Below, piece by piece: positions 16,555 to 24,420 of a DNA stretch of 52,437 nucleotides. Source of the stretch: Benthicola sp039584685 (GTDB lineage: Bacteria > Gemmatimonadota > Gemmatimonadetes > Palauibacterales > Palauibacteraceae); contig JBDGXI010000013.1 of the NCBI GenBank assembly GCA_039584685.1, positions 1-52,437 on the forward strand, given 5' to 3'. Position 1 is the first letter of the stretch. Each line of letters begins with the position of its first letter. The notes under the pieces were generated by a model that saw nothing but the letters and a program-made list of their open reading frames with translations, made no database searches and was not told the origin of the DNA. The position numbers and the translations under genes are program-made.

Positions 16555-16941
16555 ATGAGCCGTTCGGTGAACCGGGTCATTCTCGTGGGGAACGCGGGTT
16601 CGGACCCTGACGTGCGGGAGACTCCTTCCGGAAGCACGGTCGCCCACCTCTCCCTGGCCACCAACCGCGTGTACCAGCAAAACGGTCAGGAGCAGCGCAA
16701 GACCGAATGGCACCGTCTGACCTTCTGGGCCGGGGCGGCACAGACGGTCGAGAAGTGGGTGCGCAAGGGGACACGCATGTACGTGGAGGGGAGGATAGAA
16801 TACGGCTCCTACGACCGGGACGGGGTGACGATTCCCACGGCGGACGTGATCGTGCAGGAGTTCGTCTTCCTCGACCAGAGGCCGACCGCGGAGGTGGCAG
16901 CGGGCGACCTCGCCCTTGAAGAGTCGTCGATCCTGGACTGA
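16555..16941 (+). CDS. ssb: Single-stranded DNA-binding protein, short-tailed
   Basis: This 128-residue protein is an OB-fold SSB: VNRVILVGNAGSDPDVRET at the start, TEWHRLTFWAGAAQTVEKWVRKG in the middle and YVEGRIEYGSYDRDG near the end of the fold (about residue 95). The ATG at 16555 sits 5 bases after a strong aaggagg. SSBs usually end in a flexible linker and an acidic tip such as DDDIPF that recruits repair and replication proteins. Here the tail is only about 20 residues and ends LEESSILD, so the tip is unusual. It may be a second, specialised SSB, or this lineage's tip may have diverged. It lies upstream of an unrelated SDR gene. Confidence 0.92.
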   Translation: MSRSVNRVILVGNAGSDPDVRETPSGSTVAHLSLATNRVYQQNGQEQRKTEWHRLTFWAGAAQTVEKWVRKGTRMYVEGRIEYGSYDRDGVTIPTADVIVQEFVFLDQRPTAEVAAGDLALEESSILD

Positions 16942-17008
16942 AGAGCGTTGCGCGCATCCCACGGCAATCGCCAAACTAGTGCGGGTTCCAAGCAGCGATG
17001 GAGTGGCG

Positions 17009-18043
17009 ATGCCGTCAGGCTCAGCGCAGGCCGATCCGGGTGCCGGCGATCCGGCAGGGGGGGTGGCCGCCTGCGAACAACTGGATCCGATCGACGCAGC
17101 GGTGACACCTTCGCGTCGGGTGCTGGTCACCGGCGCATCAGGCTTCATCGCCGGTCACCTGCTTCCCCGGCTCGCGTCTCGCGGGCACCGGGTGCGTGCC
17201 ATGTGGAGGGGTCGAGAAGGCCCAGGCCGCACGAGCGCGCCGGGGGTGGAATGGGTCGAGGGCGACGTCACCAGTCCCGGGACTCTCGGGTCTGCGGCCT
17301 TCGAATGCGACGCGATCGTCCACCTCGCCGGGTGCAGCGCGTCGGCCCCGGGAGCCACGCTCGAGCAGGTGAATGTAGCAGGAACCCGCAGCCTGCTCGT
17401 CGCAGGTCTCGATGCCGGAGTCCGGCGTTTCGTTTACGTGAGCGCGCTGGGTGCCAGCCCAGCCGCCGGCCCTTATTATAGCAGTCGCTTCCAGGCCGAG
17501 GACGCCGTCATGTCCTCCGGAGTGGAACACGTGATCCTGCGACCGGCCGTAGTCTACGGCCCTTCCGATCATTTCGTCACGGCGATCCTGGCACTTCTTC
17601 GCAGATTTCCGGTCTTCCCAATGCTCGGGGATGGGACGTTTCGACTTCAGCCGGTCGCGGTGGAAGATCTGGTCGATGCCCTGATTCAATCGGTCGAGCG
17701 CCCCGACGTCGAGGGGGGTCTGTACGAAGTAGCCGGGCCGGACCGCCTCAGCTTCGTCAGCATCGTGCGCACCGTAGGTGAGGTGGCGGGCCTCCGCCGC
17801 CCGATTGTCCCCCTCCCGGATCGGGTGGCTTCTCCGGTCACCCGTTTCGTGCGTGGTGCGGGATTCGCGACTCCGTTTACGAGGGAACAGCTGGATGTGC
17901 TGCGGCGGGGGAGCGTGCTGAGCGGAGCGGACAATCCGCTCCGCTCCGTGTTTCGGGTCAAACCGCTGCCGTTCCGGGATGCGCTCGAAGACTACCTGTC
18001 ATCCGGTCCGGCCGGCGGTATCCAGCCCGGAGGTGCGGCATGA
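17009..18043 (+). CDS. NAD(P)-binding atypical SDR, NDUFA9/complex-I-associated type
   Basis: This 344-residue atypical short-chain dehydrogenase/epimerase has the Rossmann motif VLVTGASGFIAGHLL (about residues 40-54) and AIVHLAGCSA. The catalytic Tyr region YYSSRFQAED has Arg where Lys is usual. HVILRPAVVYGPSDHF and FRLQPVAVEDLVDAL follow, a pattern typical of NDUFA9-like SDRs. The first 35 residues are a low-complexity Ala/Gly/Pro/Asp extension. The ATG at 17009 is chosen because the frame upstream overlaps ssb. It overlaps the next gene by ATGA, so the two are translationally coupled. The partner makes phospholipid, so a lipid or quinone substrate is plausible, but no reaction can be assigned. 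Confidence 0.8.
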   Translation: MPSGSAQADPGAGDPAGGVAACEQLDPIDAAVTPSRRVLVTGASGFIAGHLLPRLASRGHRVRAMWRGREGPGRTSAPGVEWVEGDVTSPGTLGSAAFECDAIVHLAGCSASAPGATLEQVNVAGTRSLLVAGLDAGVRRFVYVSALGASPAAGPYYSSRFQAEDAVMSSGVEHVILRPAVVYGPSDHFVTAILALLRRFPVFPMLGDGTFRLQPVAVEDLVDALIQSVERPDVEGGLYEVAGPDRLSFVSIVRTVGEVAGLRRPIVPLPDRVASPVTRFVRGAGFATPFTREQLDVLRRGSVLSGADNPLRSVFRVKPLPFRDALEDYLSSGPAGGIQPGGAA

Positions 18044-18642
18044 CTCCAGTCGGCGGTCAGTCGGCCCGGGGGGCTCCGAATTCACCGGCGGACGACCATC
18101 ACGGGGCCGGCTTCCTGACGGTCGGAAACTTCCTGTCACTGCTCCGGATTCCACTGGGCTTCATGTTCCTGGTCGTCAGCGAACCCAGGTGGGTGGCCGC
18201 GATCGTGGTCGCCGGTGCGGCGACGGATCTGCTGGACGGCTTCATCGCACGGGTCACGCATACCGAGTCTGCGATCGGTGCTCTACTGGATCCGTTCTGC
18301 GACCGGATCTTCGTATTCCTGGCCCTCGTCTCGTTTCTTCCGACGGGCCGTATCGACTGGGCGGAGTTTCTGATACTGATTCTCAGGGACATCTTCACGG
18401 GCGGGGTCTTCCTGGTGGGGCGGCTGGCTGGCAAGGAGATGCCGTTCAACTCCAGGATGGGAGGCAAGGTGACGACGACTCTCCAGGTGGCGGCCCTGTT
18501 GACCCTGATCTTCTATCCCGACTACGTGAAGGTCCCGGTGTACATGGCCGGTGTCGCGGCCGTTTACGCGATCATCGACTACGGGATGGCCGGTATCCGG
18601 GGAATGTCCGCCGCCGTTCCCGAGCCGGCGGAGAGCGCTTGA
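18040..18642 (+). CDS. CDP-alcohol phosphatidyltransferase family protein
   Basis: This 200-residue membrane enzyme carries the complete CDP-alcohol phosphatidyltransferase motif D-x2-D-G-x2-A-R-x8-G-x3-D-x3-D. It is seen in two parts, DLLDGFIARV and GALLDPFCD (about residues 63-88). Around six hydrophobic segments follow the family pattern. Such enzymes transfer a phosphatidyl group from CDP-diacylglycerol to an alcohol at the inner membrane; PgsA (glycerol phosphate) is the commonest type, with other alcohols possible. The gene overlaps the SDR upstream and ends inside a bidirectional hairpin shared with the efflux operon. The substrate is not determined by the visible sequence. Confidence 0.85.
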   Translation: MTPVGGQSARGAPNSPADDHHGAGFLTVGNFLSLLRIPLGFMFLVVSEPRWVAAIVVAGAATDLLDGFIARVTHTESAIGALLDPFCDRIFVFLALVSFLPTGRIDWAEFLILILRDIFTGGVFLVGRLAGKEMPFNSRMGGKVTTTLQVAALLTLIFYPDYVKVPVYMAGVAAVYAIIDYGMAGIRGMSAAVPEPAESA

Positions 18643-18670
18643 CCGGCCCGCGTATCGCGGGTCAGCGCTC
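18633..18670. terminator. Bidirectional terminator hairpin between convergent genes
   Basis: A strong stem links gagcgct (18633-18639) with agcgctc (18664-18670) and cccgcg (18647-18652) with cgcggg (18656-18661), closed by a tat loop. It contains the stop codons of both convergent genes (18640-18642 and 18662-18664). There is no T run on either side, so Rho or the hairpin alone would have to finish the job. Confidence 0.55.
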
Positions 18671-19780
18671 CAGGACGTTGGGCGTGAGAGGGGCCCCCGG
18701 CGACATTCGTTCGATTCCGCCGACGACCACCTGGGTACCGGCTTCCAATCCGCTCACGATCTCGACCCAGCCGGGAGTGCGGACGCCGAGATCGACCTCC
18801 ACACGCTCGGCCATTCCTTCGCCGTTCACCGTCCAGACGTAGTCGGCTCCCTGTAGCGGAAGGATCGCGTCCTCGGGTACGACCACGGCCTCGGGGCGCA
18901 CCTCGGTGGCCAGCCGGGCCTCCAGGAACATGCCGGGTTTCAAGCTGCGGTCTTCATTGGAAACCCGGGCCTTGACCGTGATCGTGCGTCCCGGCAACTG
19001 CACCCGCGGATCCACGAAGTCCACCGTGCCCTCGAAGACACGACCCTGGACCGATGCGATCTGGAACGTGATCTGCTGGCCCACGGCGAGCCTCTGCGAA
19101 AATCTCTCCGGTACCTGGAAACTCGCTCGTTGCGGGTCTACGGTCTGGAGCGTGGTGAGGGCGTCGCCGGACGTGACGTAGTCACCGAGACTCACGTATC
19201 GCTCCCCCACGACGCCAGCAAAAGGCGCCCGCACGACCGTCCGATCCAGTCGCGTCTGCTGAAGCTGGAGCTGTGCCTCCGCGCTCCGGAAGCTCGCTTC
19301 CGCCTGCTCGAGATCGGCCTGGGACGATGCGGCGCGCGCCATCAGCTCCCGCGTGCGTGCAAGCGCCTGCTCGGCCAGGTCCCGCTCTGCCTCGAGGCGT
19401 GCCACCTGGCTCAGGAGCTCAGCGTCGTCGATCTTGAACAGGGCCCTGCCGGCCCGGACCTCGGTTCCCTCCTGGGCGAGAATGCGGATCAGACGGCCCG
19501 AGATCTCCGGGCGCAGGTCGATGGCCTGCTCGGCCTCGATCTGTCCCGTCGCTCCGATCGCATCGACGACCGTGTCGAGCCGCGCCACGACCACGTCCAC
19601 TGGCATGCCCATCGGGGCGCCGCCCGGCGGTCCGCCCTCCGCGCCGCCCGGCGGTCCGCCCTCCGCGCCGTCTCCGCCAGAGCAAGCTCCGACCGCCAGA
19701 CCTATGGCGATCATCGTCGCCGCACCCCTGCTCGCGATTCCCACTGCGTCTCTGAGCTTCACAGATTCCAAGCCCCTCAT
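18662..19780 (-). CDS. RND efflux periplasmic adaptor (membrane fusion protein)
   Basis: This 372-residue adaptor has an N-terminal hydrophobic stretch ending in a lipobox-like VGAC (about residue 33), so it is probably a lipoprotein. A Gly/Pro-rich spacer follows that contains the octapeptide EGGPPGGA twice. The rest follows the AcrA/HlyD order: beta-barrel and lipoyl (ISGRLIRILAQEGTEVRAG), a coiled-coil hairpin (ARLEAERDLAEQALARTREL), the second lipoyl half (RAPFAGVVGERYVSLGDYV), and the barrel and membrane-proximal domains. It bridges the RND pump and outer-membrane channel. It overlaps the upstream tolC-like gene by ATGA and is last in the three-gene operon. Confidence 0.93.
   Translation of the reverse strand: MRGLESVKLRDAVGIASRGAATMIAIGLAVGACSGGDGAEGGPPGGAEGGPPGGAPMGMPVDVVVARLDTVVDAIGATGQIEAEQAIDLRPEISGRLIRILAQEGTEVRAGRALFKIDDAELLSQVARLEAERDLAEQALARTRELMARAASSQADLEQAEASFRSAEAQLQLQQTRLDRTVVRAPFAGVVGERYVSLGDYVTSGDALTTLQTVDPQRASFQVPERFSQRLAVGQQITFQIASVQGRVFEGTVDFVDPRVQLPGRTITVKARVSNEDRSLKPGMFLEARLATEVRPEAVVVPEDAILPLQGADYVWTVNGEGMAERVEVDLGVRTPGWVEIVSGLEAGTQVVVGGIERMSPGAPLTPNVLER
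19621..19668 (-). repeat. Perfect 24-base tandem repeat in the adaptor gene
   Basis: The unit cgcccggcggtccgccctcc plus gcgc occurs twice back to back (19621-19644 and 19645-19668). It encodes two identical EGGPPGGA octapeptides in the spacer after the lipobox. The identity at DNA level suggests recent slippage and possible length variation between strains. Confidence 0.85.
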
Positions 19781-21183
19781 TTGTCGAACAATCGGCGGCC
19801 CAGGATCGCCTCGACACCGGCGAGCGCGAGCCGGGTGGTGAAGCGTGACTGAACGAGGCCGGCTTCCGCCTCGGTAACGTTCACCTGGGCGACCAGCAGA
19901 TCGAGGATCGTGGTGGCCCCGGCCTGGTAGCGCTCCTGCTGGACTCTAAGGTTCTCCCGTGCGACGACGACGGCCCGCGCCGCAAGTTCCGCACTGGCGC
20001 GCGCCGCGTCGTAGGCCTGGTAGGCCGCCACGATATTGCGGCCGACTTCCCGCTCGGTGTCCAGGCGCGCTGCCTCTGCTACCTGCCGAAGCGTGTTGGC
20101 TCGGTAGACCCGGATCTCCCGATTCGCACCGTCCCACAGCGGGAAGTTGAGCGAAACGCCGTAGGTGGTCCTGGTGGTCGCATCCGGGATGATCTGATCG
20201 TCCCACCCCGCCCACTGCCCGAACAGGCTGATCGTGGGGAGGTAGCTGGCCCTTTCCGACTTGAAGAACGCGTCCGCGACGCGGGCCTCCGCCTGAACGA
20301 CCCCCACGCGCGGACTCTCCGTCAGGGCCTCCCGGTACGCGTCGGTCTCGGTGATCGGAAGCTGCCTGGCTGGAAGCGTATCCAGCGGAACCGCGTCCGC
20401 CGGACCGGAATGGCCGACCCGGCGTCCCAATTGGAGTCGAGACACCTTGACTGACGCATCCTGCTGCAGCTCTTCCACTTGCGCACGCGTGAGCTCCAGG
20501 AGAAGCTGCAGCGAGTCCGTCTGAACGGCCGCGCCGGAAAGCACACGAGCCCGGGCGATCTCGAGTTGCTGTTCGGCGCGCGCCGTCCGTTCCTGGGCGA
20601 CTCGCAACAGCTCGGTCTGAGCGATGACCTCGTAGTAGTCGGCCTCCGTCCCGAGGGCCGTTTCGAAGCGGGCCTGGAGCTCACCGGCCCGGGCGCCGTC
20701 TACTCTCGCCGCCGAGCCCTGCATGTCGTAGATCCTGGCCCCGCCCGTGAACAGATCATACCGGGCGCCGAGAGTGGCCGTCGTGAGCTCGTCCGCCAGA
20801 TCGCCGGTTCCAAGGTTGAACTGCGGCGAAGAGAATCGATTCCACGACCAGCGGAAGTCGGCGCTCGGGATGATGAACGCCATCCATGCCTGGCGGCGCA
20901 CCCAGTCAGCGTCTCCCACCTGTCGCAAGGCCGCCACGTAGTTGGGATCGACGTTCGCCGCCAATCGCAGGGCCTGGGCGAGCGTGACCCTCAGCACCGA
21001 GTCAGGAGCCGCCTGCTCCACCGACTCGTCCCCGAACGAAGACAGGCCTCCGCCGAGCAGGTTTCCAGCCTCCGACGGACTCGGAAGCGACGTGGCCAGC
21101 TGGGCGCTGGTCTCCTTCGGAACCGAAAGGGCAACGAAGGTCGCCAGCGCACACAGGGCCGGAATCGTGCCCGCACGCCTCAT
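19777..21183 (-). CDS. TolC-family outer-membrane channel
   Basis: This 468-residue outer-membrane factor has a signal peptide (about residues 1-27, ending ETSAQ). The TolC-type internal duplication follows: LRVTLAQALRLAANVDPNYVAAL in the first half, and LPTISLFGQWAGWDDQ, FPLWDGANREIRV and YQAGATTILDLLVAQVNVTEAEAG in the second. Such proteins form trimeric channels across the outer membrane and periplasm. The gene overlaps both the RND pump upstream and the adaptor downstream by four bases, so all three parts should be made in concert. The order pump-channel-adaptor is less common than adaptor-pump-channel. Confidence 0.93.
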   Translation of the reverse strand: MRRAGTIPALCALATFVALSVPKETSAQLATSLPSPSEAGNLLGGGLSSFGDESVEQAAPDSVLRVTLAQALRLAANVDPNYVAALRQVGDADWVRRQAWMAFIIPSADFRWSWNRFSSPQFNLGTGDLADELTTATLGARYDLFTGGARIYDMQGSAARVDGARAGELQARFETALGTEADYYEVIAQTELLRVAQERTARAEQQLEIARARVLSGAAVQTDSLQLLLELTRAQVEELQQDASVKVSRLQLGRRVGHSGPADAVPLDTLPARQLPITETDAYREALTESPRVGVVQAEARVADAFFKSERASYLPTISLFGQWAGWDDQIIPDATTRTTYGVSLNFPLWDGANREIRVYRANTLRQVAEAARLDTEREVGRNIVAAYQAYDAARASAELAARAVVVARENLRVQQERYQAGATTILDLLVAQVNVTEAEAGLVQSRFTTRLALAGVEAILGRRLFDK

Positions 21184-24100
21184 GATGCCTCCGCCTCCAG
21201 CGCCAGGGCCTCGATCGGCTCGACCACTGCCTTCCGGCTTCGGAGGCGGGCCCCCAACGCGTCGAACAGGGTGTACACGGCAGGAACCAGGTAGAGCGTC
21301 AGCACGGTCGAGAAGACGAGGCCACCTACCACGGCGTACCCGAGCGGTCGTCGGCTGGCGGCTCCCGCCCCGAGCCCGAGCGCGATGGGCATCAGGGCGA
21401 AGATGGTGGCGACCGAAGTCATGAGAATCGGACGCAGCCGGATGCGGCCAGCTTCCAACATGGCCTCGACGCTGTCCAGGCCGCGGCCCTTGAGCTGATT
21501 CGCGTACTCGACCAGGAGAATCGAGTTCTTGGTCACGATGCCGATGAGGAGGATCATGCCGATCTGGCTGAACAGGTTCAGGGTCGATCCCGCCGCCAGC
21601 AGGGTCACCAGGGCTCCGGTCACGGCCAGTGGAACCGCGAGCAGCACCGTGAACGGGTGCACCAGCGATTCGAACTGGGCCGCCAACACCATGTACACGA
21701 CCACCAGAGCGAGGATGAACGCGAAGTAGAGCGCGTTTCCACTCTCCTCCAGTTCCCGGGATTCACCGGCCAGCGCCGTCGTACTCCCCGGAGGCAGTAC
21801 TTCGGCTGCTGCTGCGTTCAGCGAATCGATCGCCTGTCCCAGAGTGAGCCCGGGCTGGAGGGCCGCGGTGAGCGTGAACGATGGCACCCGGTCGAAGTGG
21901 TTGAGCTGACGCGGGCCGATACCCTCATCCACCCGCGCGACCGCGTCCAGGGACACCAGGGTGCCCTGTCTGCCGCGAACGTAGATGCCCGACATGTCTC
22001 CGGGCGTCGCCCGTTCCGTCGGCTCGAGCTGCACTATGACATCGTATAGCTTGTTTTCTCGGGTGAACGTGCTCACCCGCTGCCCCCCGAGCAGGGCCTG
22101 CAGCGCGTTCGACACGTCCGCGATCGCCACCCCGGCGTCTTCCGCCCGGTCGCGTTCGTAGCTCACGGTGAGCTCGGGCTTGTTGACGCGAAGATTCGTG
22201 TCGACGTTGAGCAGGCCCGGAATCTGCCTCGCGCGTGCGGTCATCCGATCCATCGCTACGGCCAGCGAGTCAAAATCGGGGTGGCGCACCACGTAATTCA
22301 CCGGGCTTCCGAACCCGATGGCCGCGGGCGCGCTGGCGAAGGCGAACAGTCCCGGGATGGCGAACAACTGCGGCCGGATTTCGGCGAGGACCTCGTCCAC
22401 GCTTCGTTCCCGGTCTCCCCAGTCCGACAGGCGGGCGAAGACGATTCCGTTGTTCACTCCCCCGAAGAACCCAGTGATGCTGAAGTAGCTCTCGATTTCG
22501 GGAACGCGGGCGAGGATCTCATCGACCTGCAGCTGGTAGCCCTGCGTGTATTCGAGTGAGGATCCTTCGGGCGCCACCAGGAAGGTAACGATGGCGCCGC
22601 GGTCCTCGGGCGGGAGGAACTCCCGCTCCAGCCGAGTGAACACGAAGACGGCCAGCAGGACCGACGCGACTCCGGCTGACACCACGAGCAGCCGGTGATG
22701 GATCGCCACCGCCAGGCTCTTGCGATACAGGGCCGCGATACCCTCGAAAGTGTGCTCGAACAGCAGGAACAACTTCCCGTGCGCGGCCGGTACCCGGAGG
22801 ATCTTCGCGCTCAGCATAGGCGTGAGACTCAGCGCCACGAAGCTGGACACGACTACTGCGCCGGCGAGAGCGATGCCGAATTCGTTGAACAGACGCCCCG
22901 CCGTTCCCTGCAAGAAGGCGAGGGGCGTGAACACGGCGACCAGCGCCACGGTCGTCGCGATCACCGCGAACGCGATTTCCCGCGTGCCCTTGGTCGCCGC
23001 GGTCATCGGGTCCTCACCCAGCTCCTCCTGGTGCCGGTACGCGTTCTCCATGACGATGATGGCGTCATCCACGACGATCCCGATCCCCAGGATGAGAGCC
23101 AGCAGCGTGAAGTTGTTTATCGTGAACCCGAGGGCGTACAGGACCGCGAAGGCGGCCATGATCGAGGTCGGGATAGCCAGGCCCGGGATGATCGTGGCCC
23201 TGATGTTTCGCAAGAATATGAAGATGATGAATACGACCAGGACTGCGGCGAGCACGAGGGTCTCTTCGGCCTCCTGGATCGACCGCCGAACGAACAGGGC
23301 CTGGTCAAACCCTATGTTGATCGAGATGCCCGGAGGAAGAGCTGCCTGGATCGTCGGGAGCTCGGCCCGGACCGCATCGGAGACCTCGATCAGGTTCGCC
23401 TTGGACTGGCGAACCACGCCGATGGCGACGGCTGATTCACCATTGTACCTCAGCGACCAGCGATCATTCTCGGCTCCGAGCTCCACTCGGGCGAGATCCC
23501 GGAGACGAATGACCTGGCCATCGGCGCTGGATACCACGAGAGCGCCGAACTCGTCAGGTGTCTTGAGCTCGCCCAGTGAACGAACCGTGAACTCACGCCT
23601 CTCCGATTCGATGCGACCAGCCGGCACCTCCACGTTCCGGGTGCGGATGGCGGCGATCACTTCCTGGACAGTGAGTCCTCGCGCCGCGAGCTCTCTCGAA
23701 TTGAGCCACACCCGCATCGAGTACCGGCGCTCGCCCGCGATTTGGGCCCGCCCAACCCCCGGAAGGGACTGCAGACGTCTCTTGACCACCCGATCCGCGA
23801 TGTCCGAGAGCTGCAGCAAGTCGTAGTTGTCGCCTGCCACAGCCATCCACATGAAGGGCTGGGCGTCGGCTTCCTGCTTGGCGACGACCGGTTCGAGGAT
23901 GTCCTGCGGCAGGCGGCCCCGGACCCGGGCGACCTTGTCGCGAACGTCCTGGGCCGCCAGCTCCAGGTCGCGGTCGAGGGTGAACTCGATCGTGATGTTG
24001 CTGCTCTGCTCTCCGCTCGATGAGGTCAGCGTTCGCACGCCGGGCAGGGTGCTGAGCTCCTCCTCGAGGATGTCCGTGACGGTGGTTTCCATGACTCGCG

Positions 24101-24266
24101 GATTGGCGCCGCGCAGGAAGACCGACACGGATACGATGGGGGGGTCCACGTCCGGGAGTTCCCGGACGGAAAGCCGGGTGAAGCTCAGGAACCCGAACAG
24201 AACCAGGGCCGCCGCCACCATGCTCGTGAGCACGGGCCGGCGAATCGATGTATCCGATAGTATCAA
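21180..24266 (-). CDS. RND multidrug efflux permease (HAE1/AcrB type)
   Basis: This 1028-residue inner-membrane pump is of normal AcrB length. The proton-relay Asp pair is in GIVVDDAIIVMENAYRHQEE (transmembrane helix 4), and the helix 10 Lys is in GIVTKNSILLVEYANQLKGR. Twelve hydrophobic helices and two large periplasmic loops are evident. It exports hydrophobic compounds using proton motive force, working with the adaptor and channel downstream. The start is a TTG at 24266 with gagg five bases upstream, giving MILSDTSIRRPVLTS, the standard cytoplasmic N-terminus. The 154-base region upstream holds the palindrome ttgttacaa (24306-24314), which might be an operator, but no regulator gene is adjacent. 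Substrate range cannot be told. Confidence 0.95.
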   Translation of the reverse strand: MILSDTSIRRPVLTSMVAAALVLFGFLSFTRLSVRELPDVDPPIVSVSVFLRGANPRVMETTVTDILEEELSTLPGVRTLTSSSGEQSSNITIEFTLDRDLELAAQDVRDKVARVRGRLPQDILEPVVAKQEADAQPFMWMAVAGDNYDLLQLSDIADRVVKRRLQSLPGVGRAQIAGERRYSMRVWLNSRELAARGLTVQEVIAAIRTRNVEVPAGRIESERREFTVRSLGELKTPDEFGALVVSSADGQVIRLRDLARVELGAENDRWSLRYNGESAVAIGVVRQSKANLIEVSDAVRAELPTIQAALPPGISINIGFDQALFVRRSIQEAEETLVLAAVLVVFIIFIFLRNIRATIIPGLAIPTSIMAAFAVLYALGFTINNFTLLALILGIGIVVDDAIIVMENAYRHQEELGEDPMTAATKGTREIAFAVIATTVALVAVFTPLAFLQGTAGRLFNEFGIALAGAVVVSSFVALSLTPMLSAKILRVPAAHGKLFLLFEHTFEGIAALYRKSLAVAIHHRLLVVSAGVASVLLAVFVFTRLEREFLPPEDRGAIVTFLVAPEGSSLEYTQGYQLQVDEILARVPEIESYFSITGFFGGVNNGIVFARLSDWGDRERSVDEVLAEIRPQLFAIPGLFAFASAPAAIGFGSPVNYVVRHPDFDSLAVAMDRMTARARQIPGLLNVDTNLRVNKPELTVSYERDRAEDAGVAIADVSNALQALLGGQRVSTFTRENKLYDVIVQLEPTERATPGDMSGIYVRGRQGTLVSLDAVARVDEGIGPRQLNHFDRVPSFTLTAALQPGLTLGQAIDSLNAAAAEVLPPGSTTALAGESRELEESGNALYFAFILALVVVYMVLAAQFESLVHPFTVLLAVPLAVTGALVTLLAAGSTLNLFSQIGMILLIGIVTKNSILLVEYANQLKGRGLDSVEAMLEAGRIRLRPILMTSVATIFALMPIALGLGAGAASRRPLGYAVVGGLVFSTVLTLYLVPAVYTLFDALGARLRSRKAVVEPIEALALEAEAS

Positions 24267-24420
24267 TTCGACCTCGCCACCAACGACCAGTCTTGTGTAC
24301 CAGCCTTGTTACAACACGCGTCCGCTTCGTTCCGTTGTGACCGGCACACTACGGAGCACAAGGATCGCAGGAACGGCGATGAAACGGAAGAACCGCGGCT
24401 GACGTGAGGAGAGTTCCCGG

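Noticed and set aside
24306..24314. Palindrome ttgttacaa upstream of the RND pump as a TetR-type operator
   Set aside because: Only nine bases long and no regulator gene is adjacent, so it is too weak for a feature entry.
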